Below are positions 33,362 through 43,819 of a DNA stretch of 64,000 nucleotides, in pieces (position 1 is the stretch's first letter; the number at the start of each line of letters is the position of its first letter). The notes under the pieces were generated by a model that was not told the DNA's origin, searched no databases, and was given only the letters and a program-made list of their open reading frames with translations. Both the position numbers and the translations under genes were made by a program. Origin of the DNA: Streptomyces triculaminicus (GTDB lineage: Bacteria; Actinomycetota; Actinomycetes; Streptomycetales; Streptomycetaceae); assembly GCF_017349075.1 (NCBI RefSeq), contig NZ_JAFMOF010000004.1, positions 1 to 64,000 of the forward strand, read 5' to 3'.

Positions 33362-35729
33362 GGTCTCCTCCTTCCCCGCCGGCGACTGCCGGCGCACTGC
33401 CCTGGGACCGGGCGGCGACGAGTGCCTGGCCGAGGGCCAGGCCGCCGTCGCCGCACGGCACGGCACGGTGGCGCACCACCGTGAAGCCGCCCGCGCGCAG
33501 CGCGTGGGTGCACGCGTCCTCGAGCAGACGGTTGACGAACACCCCGCCGGTGAGGGCGACCGCGGACACGCCGGTCGCCTGCCGGGCCGCCTCGCAGGCG
33601 GCGGTGACGGCCCCGGCGACGGCGTGGTGGAAGCGGGCGGCGACGACGCCGGTGGGCACCTTCGCCCGCAGGTCCTCGGTCACGGCGCGCAGCACGGGGG
33701 CCGGGTCGAGGATCCGCGGGCCGCCGTGCGGGGCGTCGTGGAACCCGAAGGCGTACGGCCGGCCGCAGCCGGCCATGGCGGGGGCGGCGCGTGCCTCCAG
33801 CCCGACGGCCGCCTGGGCCTCGTGGCCGGCGCGGTGGCACACCCCGGTGAGGGAGGCGACCGCGTCGAACAGCCGGCCCATGCTGGAGGTGGGGACGCAT
33901 GCGATGCCCCGCTCCAGCTGCCGTTCCACCAGGTGCCGTTCCCGCTCCCCGCAGGCGGCCACGGCCGGCAGGTCGGTCTCCCGGTCGAGGCCGGCGGCGC
34001 GCAGGTGTGCCAGGGCCGTCCGGCAGGGGTTGCGGACGGCGGCGTCGCCGCCGGGCAGCGGCACGTAGGCCAGGTGGGCCAGGCGCCGGTAGCCGGTGTA
34101 GTCGGCGAGCATGATCTCGCCGCCCCACACGGCGCCGTCGTCGCCGTAGCCGGTTCCGTCGAAGGCGACGCCGATGACGGGCGTGGTGCCGTCCAGGCCG
34201 GCGTCGGCCATGGCGGCGGCGATGTGCGCGTGGTGGTGCTGGACCAGCCGCAGGGGGCGGCCGGCGGCGTGGTCCCGGGCCCAGGCCGCCGACCGGTAGC
34301 GGGGGTGGAGGTCGGCGGCGAGCAGGCCGGGGCGGATGCCGGTGAGTTCGCCCAGGTGGGCGACCGCCCGGTCGAAGGCGGCCGCGGTGGCCAGGTCCCC
34401 GAGGTCGCCGATGTGCTGCGACAGCCAGGCGGAGCGGCCGCGCGCGAGGCAGAAGGCGTTCTTCAGGTCGCCGCCGACGGCCAGCACGGACGGCACCTCG
34501 AAGGGCAGCGGAACGGGGTCGGGTACGTATCCGCGTGACCGGCGCAGGGGCAGCACGCTGCCGTCGGCGCGCACCCGCACCACGGAGTCGTCGCACGGCA
34601 CGTGGATGGGGCGGTCGTGGGCGAGGCGGGCGTCGCAGAGCGGGGCCAGGTCGGTGCGTGCCCGGCCGTCGTCGGTGACGATCGGTTCGCCGGGGCGGTT
34701 CGCGCTGGTCATCACGAGGACGCGGGGGCCCGGCGGGTCGCCGGGCAGGCCGAACAGCAGCCGGTGCAGGGGGCTGTAGGGGAGCATCACGCCGAGGTCG
34801 GGGGCGCCGGGCGCGACGCCGGCGGCGAGGTGGACGCCGGCCGCGAAGCCGTCGGGGCGCCGCAGCAGGACGACCGGTGCCCGGGGCCCGGCCAGCAGGC
34901 GCGCCTCCGCCGCGGTCACCGGGGCGAGGGCCCGGGCGGTGGCCAGGTCCGCCGCCATGACGGCGAAGGGCTTCATGCCGCGGTCCTTGGCCTCCCGTAG
35001 CCGCGCGACGGCGTCCTCGTCGGTGGCGTCGCAGGCCAGGTGGTATCCGCCGATGCCCTTGACGGCCAGGATCGCGCCGCGCGCGAGCAGCGCGCGGGCC
35101 CGGGCCAGGGCCGCCTCGGCGGTGGCGGGCGGTTGCCCGCCCTCGAGCCGCAGCCGGGGGCCGCACTCGGGGCAGGCCACCGGCTGGGCGTGGAAGCGCC
35201 GGTCGGCGGGGTCGGCGTACTCGCCCGCGCACCGCGCGCACAGGGCGAAGGGGGCCATGGTGGTGGTGGCCCGGTCGTAGGGCAGGCCGGTGACGATGGT
35301 GAAGCGCGGTCCGCAGTGGACACAGGTGATGAAGGGGTGGCGGAAGCGGCGGTCGGCGGGGTCGGTGAGCTCGGCCAGGCAGGTGGCGCACAGGGCGGCG
35401 TCGGGAGGGACGCGGGTGCGGCCCCGGCCCTGCCGGGAGGGCCGGATGGTGAAGTCGCCGGCGCCCAGGGCGGGCACGCGCCGGTGGGAGACGGAGGAGA
35501 CCACGGCCAGCGGCGGGGCGTGGCTGATCAGGCGGTCGCGGAAGGCGCGGACGCGTGCCGGGTCGCCCTCGATCTCGGCGACGACGCCTCCGGTGTCGTT
35601 GCTGACGTAGCCCGCCAGCCCCAGCTCGCGGGCCAGGCCGTGGACGAAGGGCCGGAACCCGACGCCCTGCACCGCGCCGCGCACGATGATCCGGTGCCGG
35701 ACGACGGCGGTGTCGTGGCCGGCGGTCAC
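33324..35729 (-). CDS. hypF: carbamoyltransferase HypF
   Basis: An 801-residue enzyme making carbamoyl-AMP from carbamoyl phosphate and passing it to HypE. Domains in order: acylphosphatase (GAVQGVGFRPFVHGLAREL), two zinc fingers (CATC..CVHC and CARC..CPEC, about 100-190), YrdC-like domain (LAVKGIGGYHLACDA, MTSANRPGEP), Kae1-like domain (LVQHHHAHIAA, GVAFDGTGYGDDGAVWGGE). GTG start overlaps hypB stop (GTGA). The last residues (GGEGGDHVPGG) overlap hypC. Confidence 0.96.
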   Translation of the reverse strand: MTAGHDTAVVRHRIIVRGAVQGVGFRPFVHGLARELGLAGYVSNDTGGVVAEIEGDPARVRAFRDRLISHAPPLAVVSSVSHRRVPALGAGDFTIRPSRQGRGRTRVPPDAALCATCLAELTDPADRRFRHPFITCVHCGPRFTIVTGLPYDRATTTMAPFALCARCAGEYADPADRRFHAQPVACPECGPRLRLEGGQPPATAEAALARARALLARGAILAVKGIGGYHLACDATDEDAVARLREAKDRGMKPFAVMAADLATARALAPVTAAEARLLAGPRAPVVLLRRPDGFAAGVHLAAGVAPGAPDLGVMLPYSPLHRLLFGLPGDPPGPRVLVMTSANRPGEPIVTDDGRARTDLAPLCDARLAHDRPIHVPCDDSVVRVRADGSVLPLRRSRGYVPDPVPLPFEVPSVLAVGGDLKNAFCLARGRSAWLSQHIGDLGDLATAAAFDRAVAHLGELTGIRPGLLAADLHPRYRSAAWARDHAAGRPLRLVQHHHAHIAAAMADAGLDGTTPVIGVAFDGTGYGDDGAVWGGEIMLADYTGYRRLAHLAYVPLPGGDAAVRNPCRTALAHLRAAGLDRETDLPAVAACGERERHLVERQLERGIACVPTSSMGRLFDAVASLTGVCHRAGHEAQAAVGLEARAAPAMAGCGRPYAFGFHDAPHGGPRILDPAPVLRAVTEDLRAKVPTGVVAARFHHAVAGAVTAACEAARQATGVSAVALTGGVFVNRLLEDACTHALRAGGFTVVRHRAVPCGDGGLALGQALVAARSQGSAPAVAGGEGGDHVPGGARQSGRY

Positions 35730-36472
35730 CGCTGCCCGGCCGGCACGTCGTCGGGGGCGTCCTGGAGGAGACGTCCTTCCCGGACGCGGCCGGCCATCAC
35801 GGGGCGGTGGACGGCGGCGCCCTCGGCGACCGCCAGGATCCGCTCGACGAGCCCGTCCACCCCGGCGCCGGTACGGGCCGAGGTGGGCACGATCCCCACG
35901 CCCGGGTTGACCCGCACCACGTTGCCGGTGAACGCCGGCCGGTCGAAGTCCACGGCGTCGGCGATGTCGTTCTTCGTCAGCACGACGAGGTGCGCCAGGC
36001 CGAAGGCCATGGGGTACTTCAGCGGCTTGTCCTCGCCCTCGGTGACGGACATCAGCGTCACCCGCAGCGTCTCCCCGAGGTCGTAGGCGGCTGGGCAGAC
36101 GAGGTTGCCGACGTTCTCCACGAACAGCACCCGCGTGTCCGCCGGCAGCCATCCCCGCAGGTGGCCCCTGAGCTGGGCCGCCTCCAGGTGGCACAGGCCG
36201 CCGGTGAGCACCTGTTTGACGGGGGCGCCGGAGCGCGCCAGGCGCCGCGCGTCGTTCTCGGTGGCGAGGTCGGCGGTGAGCGCGGCCACCGGCACGCCGC
36301 GTTCGACCAGGGCGGCCAGGACCCGCTCCAGCAGCGCCGTCTTCCCGCTGCCGGGGCTGGACAGCAGGTTCACCACCGTCGTCCGCCGGGACGCCAGTTC
36401 CTTGCGCAGGGCGCCGGCCAGGGCGTCGTTCCTGGCCAGCACCGCCTGCCGGACGTCGATGACACGGCACAT
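35726..36472 (-). CDS. hypB: hydrogenase nickel incorporation GTPase HypB
   Basis: A 248-residue SIMIBI-class GTPase for nickel insertion. P-loop LLSSPGSGKTALL, the metal-site segment with CHLEAA, FVENVGNLVCPAAYDLGE, and the base-recognition VLTKNDIAD. There is no N-terminal CxxCGC metal site or His-rich stretch, so it is the minimal form without nickel storage. ATG at 36472 shares bases with the hypA stop (TGATG). Confidence 0.95.
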   Translation of the reverse strand: MCRVIDVRQAVLARNDALAGALRKELASRRTTVVNLLSSPGSGKTALLERVLAALVERGVPVAALTADLATENDARRLARSGAPVKQVLTGGLCHLEAAQLRGHLRGWLPADTRVLFVENVGNLVCPAAYDLGETLRVTLMSVTEGEDKPLKYPMAFGLAHLVVLTKNDIADAVDFDRPAFTGNVVRVNPGVGIVPTSARTGAGVDGLVERILAVAEGAAVHRPVMAGRVREGRLLQDAPDDVPAGQR

Positions 36473-36828
36473 CACGCGGTCGCCTCCGCCAGTTCGATCA
36501 CGGTGATCTCCAGCTCCCGCCCGCTGAGCAGGCGTGTGGTCGGCGAGTCGCAGTGCGGGCACCACAGGAACGGCGGGGTGCCGACCGCGAACTCCTTCTC
36601 GCAGGCCGCGCAGCGGGCCCGTGCGGGGACCTCCTCCACGACCAGCCGGGCGGCCTCCACCACGGTGCCCTCGCGGGCCACCTCGAAGGAGAAGCGCAGG
36701 GCGTCGGGGACGACGCCCGACATCTCGCCCACCCGCACCCGTACCGCCTCGACGCCGGCGGCGTCGTGCCGCCGGGCCAGCTCGGTCGCCCGCTCGACGA
36801 TCGCGGTGGCGATGGACAGCTCGTGCAT
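36472..36828 (-). CDS. hypA: hydrogenase nickel metallochaperone HypA
   Basis: A 118-residue HypA. MHELSIATAIVE provides the N-terminal Ni-binding His; the zinc site is CAACEKEFAV with WCPHC further on. It delivers Ni to the large subunit with HypB. First gene of the minus-strand hyp run and divergent from hypX. Confidence 0.94.
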   Translation of the reverse strand: MHELSIATAIVERATELARRHDAAGVEAVRVRVGEMSGVVPDALRFSFEVAREGTVVEAARLVVEEVPARARCAACEKEFAVGTPPFLWCPHCDSPTTRLLSGRELEITVIELAEATA

Positions 36829-37109
36829 CCGCCTCACCTGTTCCCGGCCGCGTGCTCGTGGGTACGTGCTTGTAGGTGCACGCCCCTCGGCGGGGCGGTA
36901 CGCGTCCCACAGTGACCCGGCGGGGGCGCGGCCCGGCCGCCCGCCACGGCCCGAGCGGCCGGGCGGGCACCGGTATTCGCCCGCGTAGCGCAATCACGGC
37001 GCCCCGCGCGCGGCGCCGCCCGTCCCGGCGGCGCGCTTCGGTGACGATCGGTCACGGACGGCGCCGACCTCGGGCCGTCGTGCTCCCGCGCACCAGGAGG
37101 GCCGTCGCC
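36829..37109. promoter_or_regulatory. divergent control region between hypA and hypX
   Basis: 281 bp without a gene, expected to hold the promoters of both hydrogenase transcription units. Visible: GGGTAC at 36860-36865, the imperfect dyad GTGAC-GATCG-GTCAC at 37041-37055, and AGGAGG just before hypX. No -35 could be paired convincingly with either. Confidence 0.4.
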
Positions 37110-38852
37110 ATGCGCATCCTTGTCGTCGCCAGCGCTTTCAACAGCCTCGCCCAGCGGGTCTTCGCCGAGCTCGGCGACCGGGGCCACACCACGTCCGTGG
37201 CCGTGGTGGACGGAACGCCGTCGCTGTGCGCGGCCGTCCGCCGGCACCGGCCGGAGCTGGTCGTGGCCCCGATGCTCACGACCGCGATCCCCCGGGAGGT
37301 CTTCTCGCGCCACACCTGTCTGATCGTCCATCCCGGGCCGCCCGGCGACCGGGGGCCGGCCTCGCTGGACCGGGCCCTGACGGACGGCGAGGTCCGCTGG
37401 GGTGTCACCGTGCTTCAGGCGGAGGAGGAGCTGGACGCCGGGCCGGTGTGGGCGTCGGCGGGCTTCGCCGTGCCCCCGGGGGTGACCAAGAGCGAGCTGT
37501 ACCGCGGCGAGGTGGCGGACGCCGCGGTCGCGGCGCTGCTGCTGGCGGTGGAGCGGTTCGCGTCGCGGTCGTGGACGCCCAGGGCGCAGACCGGGTTCCC
37601 GGTACGGACGCGCCCCTGGCTGCCGCAGGGCGAGCGGCGGATCGACTGGGCCGCGCAGCCCACGGAGTCGGTGCTGCGCACGCTGCGCGCGGCCGACTCG
37701 CAGCCCGGGGTGCGCGACGAGCTGCTGGGCGGCGAGTGGTTCCTGCACGGCGGGCACGGCGAGGACCGGCTGCGGGGCAGGCCGGGCGCGGTGCTGGCGA
37801 CGCGGGCCGGCGCGATCTGCCGGGCGACGGCCGACGGCGCGGTGTGGATTCCCCAGCTGCGGCGCTGTCGCTCGGGGGACGGGCCGCGCGGCATCAAGCT
37901 GCCGGCCGTGACGGCGCTGGGCGACGCGCTGCCCGCCGTGCCGGACGTACCGGCTCCGCTGGAGCTCCCGGCGCATCGGGAAACCTGGAGCGACATCCGC
38001 TACACCGAGCGCGGCGAGGTGGGCTTCGTACGGTTCCGCTTCCCCGGCGGGGCGATGAGCGCGGTGCAGTGCCGGCGGCTGCTCAACGCCTACCGGTTCG
38101 CGTGCCGCCGGCCGACGTCGGTGATCGTGCTCGGCGGCGAGCGGGACTTCTTCTCCAACGGCATCGATCTGAACGTCATCGAGGCGGCGGCCGACCCGGC
38201 CGAGGAGTCCTGGGCGAACATCAACGCGATGGACGACCTGGTCGAGGCGGTGCTGACCACCACCGACCGGCTCGTCGTCGCGGCGGTGGCGGGCAACGCC
38301 GCGGCGGGCGGGGCGATGCTGGCGCTGGCGGCGGACGAGGTGTGGTGCCGGGCGGGCACGGTCGTCAATCCGCACTACCGGCTGATGGGCCTGTACGGCT
38401 CGGAGTACTGGACGTACACGCTGCCCCGGCGGGTGGGCGCGGCCCGGGCCGCGACGCTGATGGCGGAGGCGGCGCCGGTGAGCGCGGCCCGCGCCCGGGC
38501 GCTGGGGCTGGTGGACCGCATCGTGCCGGGTCCGGCGCAGGAGTTCGCGGGGGCGGTCACCCGGATGGCGGCGGACCTCATCGGTGAATGCGACGTGCAC
38601 CTGAGGATCGCGGTGAAGAAGGCCGCGCGGGAGCGGGACGAGTCCCTCAAGCCGCTGGCGGCCTACCGCGCGGAGGAGCTGGAGCGCATGCGCGCGGTGT
38701 TCTTCTCGCCCGACGCGCCGTATCACGCGCTGCGGTCGGCGTTCGTGCGCAAGCGGCCGCCGGGCGACACGGCGGAGCGGTTCGACGCGCTGTCGCGGCT
38801 CCCACGGCAGGATATGCATATTGCCGGAAAAGAAGCGGTATGCGAATTTTAG
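37110..38852 (+). CDS. hypX: HypX, CO-ligand-forming hydrogenase maturation factor
   Basis: A 580-residue two-domain protein. Residues 1-250 resemble formyl-THF-dependent formyltransferases (HPGPPGDRGPASLDRAL), residues 280-540 the crotonase fold (GERDFFSNGIDLNVIEAA, GNAAAGGAMLALAADEVW, HYRLMGLYGSEYWTYTLPRR). In aerobic NiFe maturation HypX moves a formyl group from N10-formyl-THF via CoA and decarbonylates formyl-CoA to give the CO ligand. CCAGGAGGGCCGTCGCC leads into the ATG. First gene of the structural operon, 36 bp before the small subunit. Confidence 0.92.
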   Translation: MRILVVASAFNSLAQRVFAELGDRGHTTSVAVVDGTPSLCAAVRRHRPELVVAPMLTTAIPREVFSRHTCLIVHPGPPGDRGPASLDRALTDGEVRWGVTVLQAEEELDAGPVWASAGFAVPPGVTKSELYRGEVADAAVAALLLAVERFASRSWTPRAQTGFPVRTRPWLPQGERRIDWAAQPTESVLRTLRAADSQPGVRDELLGGEWFLHGGHGEDRLRGRPGAVLATRAGAICRATADGAVWIPQLRRCRSGDGPRGIKLPAVTALGDALPAVPDVPAPLELPAHRETWSDIRYTERGEVGFVRFRFPGGAMSAVQCRRLLNAYRFACRRPTSVIVLGGERDFFSNGIDLNVIEAAADPAEESWANINAMDDLVEAVLTTTDRLVVAAVAGNAAAGGAMLALAADEVWCRAGTVVNPHYRLMGLYGSEYWTYTLPRRVGAARAATLMAEAAPVSAARARALGLVDRIVPGPAQEFAGAVTRMAADLIGECDVHLRIAVKKAARERDESLKPLAAYRAEELERMRAVFFSPDAPYHALRSAFVRKRPPGDTAERFDALSRLPRQDMHIAGKEAVCEF

Positions 38853-38888
38853 GCTCGGGCACCTCAGGGCACCGAAGGGACACCGCCG

Positions 38889-39938
<1,050 letters not shown>

Positions 39939-39978
39939 CCGGGCCGGCCGCACCAGGAACCACGAGAGGAACCGATCA

Positions 39979-41764
39979 GTGGCGACCGCCCAGGACACCG
40001 ACGCGGCACGGAACGACCTCACCGAGGTCGCGTTCGACCCCATCACCCGGATCATCGGCAATCTGGGCATCTACACGAAGATCGACTTTCCGGCCCGGAA
40101 GGTCGTCGAGTGCCGCAGCACCTCGTCGATCTTCCGCGGCTACAGCGTCTTCATGAAGGGCAAGGACCCCCGGGACGCCCACTTCATCACCAGCCGGATC
40201 TGCGGGATCTGCGGCGACAACCACGCCACCTGCTCGGTCTACGCCCAGAACATGGCCTACGGCGTCAAGCCGCCGCCGCTCGCCGACTGGATCATCAACC
40301 TCGGCGAGGCCGCCGAGTTCATGTTCGACCACACCCTCTTCCAGGACAACCTGGTCTTCGTCGACTTCTGCGAACGCATGGTCAAGGAGACCAACCCCGG
40401 CGTCCTCGAACGCGCCGAACGCACCCCCGCCCCGCGCGGCGACGTCCACGGCTACCGGACGATCGCCGACATCATGCGCGCCTTCAACCCCTTCGAGGGC
40501 GAGGTGTACAAGGAAGCGCTGCGCATGAGCCGGCTAACCCGGGAGATGTGCTGCCTGATGGAGGGGCGCCACGTCCACCCCTCCACGCTCTACCCCGGCG
40601 GCGTCGGCACCGTCGCCACCCCCCAGGTCTTCACCGACTACCTCGTGCGCCTCACCCGCTGCCTGGACTTCATCAAGCGCGGGGTGGCCCTCAACGACGA
40701 CGTCTTCGACTTCTTCTACGAGGCCCTGCCCGGCTACGAGGAGGTCGGCCGGCGGCGCACCCTGCTCGGCTGCTGGGGCTGCTTCCAGGACCCCGAGGTA
40801 GTCGACTACGACTACCGGAACATGAACACCTGGGGGAACGCCATGTTCGTCACCCCCGGGATCGTCGTCGACAACAAGCTGGTCACCACCGACCTCGTCG
40901 ACATCAACCTGGGCCTGCGGGTGCTGCTCGGCAGCTCGTACTACGAGGACTGGACCGGCGAGGAGACCTATGTCGACAAGGACCCGCTCGGCAACCCCGT
41001 CGACCAGCGCCACCCCTGGAACCAGACCACGCTGCCCAAGCCGCAGAAGCGCGACCTGGACGGCGGCAACTACAGCTGGGTGATGAGCCCGCGCTGGTAC
41101 GACCAGCGCACCGGCGACCATCTCGCCCTCGACACCGGCGGCGGCCCGCTCGCCCGCCTGTGGACCACCGCCCTGGCCGGCAAGGTGCGCACCCCCTACG
41201 TCCGCTCCACCGGCCACAGCGTCGAGATCGACCTGCCGAAGACCCCCTCGACCCCGAGCTGCGCCTCGAGTGGAAGCCCCCGCCCTTCCCCAACACCATC
41301 GAACGCGACCGGGCCCGGATGTACTTCGTCGCCTATGCGGCCGGCATGGCCCTGTACTTCGTCGAGCGCGCCCTGGAGGAGGTACGGGCCGGGCACACCA
41401 AGGTCTTCCAGGACTTCAAGGTCCCCAAGGAGGCCATCGGCGCCGGCTTCCACGAGGCCGTGCGCGGGGTGCTCTCCCACCACCTCGTCATCCGCGACGG
41501 CAAGATCGCCAACTACCACCCCTACCCGCCCACCCCCTGGAACGCCAGCCCCCGCGACCACTACGGCACCCCGGCCCGTACGAGGACGCGGTGCAGGGCA
41601 TGACGCTCTTCGAGGAGAACGGCCCGGAGAACTTCAAGGGCATCGACATCATGCGCACCGTCCGCAGCTTCGACCCCTGCCTGCCCTGCGGCGTCCACAT
41701 GTACCTCGGCGGCGGGCGCACGGTGCGGCAGAGCCACTCGCCGACTTTCGGCGCCCTGGCCTGA
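39979..41764 (+). CDS. hhyL: [NiFe] hydrogenase large subunit, group 1h type (two apparent frameshifts)
   Basis: Catalytic subunit carrying the NiFe site, about 595 residues after correction. L1 motif RICGICGDNH (73-82) and L2 motif DPCLPCGVH near the C-terminus hold the four Ni ligands; the 21 residues after the final His are the extension that the protease at 44940 would remove. Frame is lost where the C run 41243-41247 is one base short (natural reading LPKTPLDPELRLEW) and again at 41569-41572 (natural reading YGTPGPYEDA). Both lesions sit in conserved sequence, arguing for sequence error. GTG start follows GAGAGGA. Confidence 0.92.
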
Positions 41765-41779
41765 CGGGAGAGGCCCGCG

Positions 41780-42283
41780 ATGACCTGGAACGATGATGAG
41801 ACCCGCGACCATGTCGCGCGCGCCGAGGCCCTGCTGTCCTCGCTCGCGGCCCTGCCCGAGGAGGCCGTCCGCGAACAGGTCGCGGACGCCCTGCACGCCG
41901 TCGTCGAGCTGTACGGCCAGTGCCTGGCGCGCGTCCTGGAGCACACCGCCGGCCCCGCCCGCGACGCCCTCGTCGCCGACGAGCTCGTCGGCCACCTCCT
42001 GCTGGTGCACGATCTGCACCCCGAGCCCGCCGAGGCGCGGGTGCGGCGCGCCCTGGGCCCGCTGCACGGGGCGGAGCTCGTCGCGATCGAGGGAGGCACG
42101 GCCCGGGTCCGGCTGACGGCGGGCGGCTGCGGTTCCCGCGCGGAGCGGGCCGAGGAGGACGTCCGCGCCGCGGTGACCTGGGCGGCGCCGGAGATCGAGC
42201 GGGTGGAGGTGACGGAGTCGGCGCCCGAGGCGCTGATCCCGGTCGACTCCCTCTTCCGCACCGGCACGGCGAGCGGGACGTGA
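41780..42283 (+). CDS. NifU-C-like accessory protein of the hydrogenase operon
   Basis: A 167-residue protein. The N-terminal half is helical (ARAEALLSSLAALPEEAV, LHAVVELYGQCLARVLEH, LLLVHDLHPEP), and the C-terminal half resembles the NifU/Nfu scaffold domain (GTARVRLTAGGCGSRAE, APEIERVEV). Only one Cys of the usual CxxC remains, so cluster transfer as in Nfu is doubtful; it might cap or target the hydrogenase. 15 bp after hhyL with GGGAGAGG before the ATG, and coupled to the next gene by GTGA. Confidence 0.7.
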   Translation: MTWNDDETRDHVARAEALLSSLAALPEEAVREQVADALHAVVELYGQCLARVLEHTAGPARDALVADELVGHLLLVHDLHPEPAEARVRRALGPLHGAELVAIEGGTARVRLTAGGCGSRAERAEEDVRAAVTWAAPEIERVEVTESAPEALIPVDSLFRTGTASGT

Positions 42284-42942
42284 CGGCCGTCCCCGTCGCG
42301 GCGCGACGGCTGCGGGAGCTGGCCGGCCGCCCCTCCCCCGCGCCCGCCCCGGCCGCCGCCGCGCCGGAGCGGTGCGACCTGTGCGCGGAGCCGGTGCCGG
42401 CCGGGCACCGGCACCTGCTGGACCTCGCGGACGGCGCCGCGCTGTGCTCCTGCCGCGCCTGCGCACTGTTGTTCGATCACCGGGAGGCGGGCGGCAGGCA
42501 CTACCGGCTGCTGCCCACCCGCCGGATCCGCCTGGCGGGCCACCGGATCGACGACCTGCTCTGGGCGGCGCTCGGCGTGCCGGTGGGGCTGGCGTTCTTC
42601 GTCCGCGACGGCACCTCGGGGCGGACCGCCGTGAGCTACCCGAGCCCGCTGGGAGCCGTGCGCTCCACCGTGGACCCGGACGTCTGGGCCGAGCTCGCCA
42701 GCGCCCTGCCGGGGTCCGCGCGGCCGGCCGACGACGTCGAGGCGCTGCTGGTCAACCGGGCCCTGGAGCCGCACGAGCACTGGATCGTCCCACTGGACGA
42801 CTGCTATCGCCTGGTGGCGGTGGTCCGCGCACACTGGAAGGGCCTGACCGGCGGCCGGGAGGCATGGTCCCGGATCGCCTCGTTCTTCGCGGAGCCGGTG
42901 CCGTCCGCGCCGGCCCCCGACGATCCATGGGAGGCGACATGA
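42280..42942 (+). CDS. DUF5947 family protein
   Basis: A 220-residue cytosolic protein found in actinobacterial hydrogenase operons. It has a metal-site-like N-terminus, CDLCAEPVPAGHRHLLDL and CSCRACALLFDH, reminiscent of zinc-ribbon or rubredoxin-type sites, then a mixed alpha/beta region (LWAALGVPVGLAFFVRDG, WIVPLDDCYRLVAVV). A role in electron transfer from, or assembly of, the hydrogenase is plausible but unproven. Overlaps both neighbours (GTGA, ATGA). Confidence 0.72.
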   Translation: MTAVPVAARRLRELAGRPSPAPAPAAAAPERCDLCAEPVPAGHRHLLDLADGAALCSCRACALLFDHREAGGRHYRLLPTRRIRLAGHRIDDLLWAALGVPVGLAFFVRDGTSGRTAVSYPSPLGAVRSTVDPDVWAELASALPGSARPADDVEALLVNRALEPHEHWIVPLDDCYRLVAVVRAHWKGLTGGREAWSRIASFFAEPVPSAPAPDDPWEAT

Positions 42943-43157
42943 CGCAGCACAACGGCATCAGGGTGGGCAAGCCCGAGGTGCGCCCCGACAAGGCCGCGCA
43001 CGTCCCCGGCGTGCGCCAGGGCAACCACCAGGGCGCCCACAAGCGGCAGCCCGGCCACCAGCGCGACGACCGGTCCTCCTCCCGCAGGTCGACCGGCATC
43101 AATCCGGGGCCGAAGAACCCGATCCTGCCCGGCATGCCCAACCTCTCGCCCGCGTGA
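42939..43157 (+). CDS. small basic His/Gly/Pro-rich protein of the hydrogenase operon
   Basis: A 72-residue protein with no recognisable fold: rich in Gly, Pro, His, Arg and Ser (GNHQGAHKRQPGHQRDDR), no Cys, predicted disordered. It is locked into the operon by ATGA/GTGA overlaps on both sides, so it is surely translated. The six histidines might bind Ni or Zn. Function unknown. Confidence 0.7.
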   Translation: MTQHNGIRVGKPEVRPDKAAHVPGVRQGNHQGAHKRQPGHQRDDRSSSRRSTGINPGPKNPILPGMPNLSPA

Positions 43158-43819
43158 GCGCGCCCGCACCGCACGACGCGGACATCGCCGACCTGTCCTT
43201 CGCCGTCACCGGCGCCCGGCCCCTGGAGCACGCGGCCGTGCCGACCCTGGCGTTCCGGCTGGCCGTGACCCGGACCGGCGGCGGGCCGGTCCGCTCGGTC
43301 AGCCTGACGACGGACGTACGCATCGCGGTGGAGCGCCGCCGCTACCGGGAGGAGGAACGGCTCGCGCTGGCCCGGCTGTTCGGCCAGCCCGAACAGTGGG
43401 CCACCGGCATGCGCCCGCTGACCTGGGCCCGGCTGACCACCGTCCTGCCGCCCTTCGACGACACCACGGCCGTCGACCTGCCGGTGCCCTGCACCCGCGA
43501 GTGCGAACTGGCCGTCACCGCCTACTTCGAGGCCGTACGGGACGCCGACGTGCCGCTGGACTTCCTCTTCAGCGGCACCGTCTTCCACACCGACGCCACG
43601 GGACGGCTGCGGACCTCGCAGATCTCCTGGGCCCGGGACTGCTCCTACCGGCTGCCCGCCGCCCAGTGGCACGCCCTGACGGGCCGGTACTTCGGCGGGC
43701 TGAGCTGGCTGCGGGTCTCGCAGGACACCCACGCCCTGCTCGGCGCCTACCGCGCCCGGCACGCACTGACCGACTGGGACGAGACGGTGCGCACCCTGCT
43801 CGAAGGGGCGACGCGATGA
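43154..43819 (+). CDS. DUF6084 family protein
   Basis: A 221-residue protein typical of actinobacterial group 1h hydrogenase loci, of unknown function. Mostly beta-sheet (FRLAVTRTGGGPVRSVSLTT, LDFLFSGTVFHTD, LRTSQISWARDCSYRLP). No transmembrane segment or cofactor motif. Coupled to both neighbours by 4-bp overlaps. It may help hydrogenase assembly or attach it to its electron acceptor. Confidence 0.72.
   Translation: MSAPAPHDADIADLSFAVTGARPLEHAAVPTLAFRLAVTRTGGGPVRSVSLTTDVRIAVERRRYREEERLALARLFGQPEQWATGMRPLTWARLTTVLPPFDDTTAVDLPVPCTRECELAVTAYFEAVRDADVPLDFLFSGTVFHTDATGRLRTSQISWARDCSYRLPAAQWHALTGRYFGGLSWLRVSQDTHALLGAYRARHALTDWDETVRTLLEGATR

Noticed and set aside
37041..37055. CRP-type site before hypX
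   Set aside because: The half-sites GTGA and TCAC are separated by 7 rather than 6 bases, and no flanking match exists.
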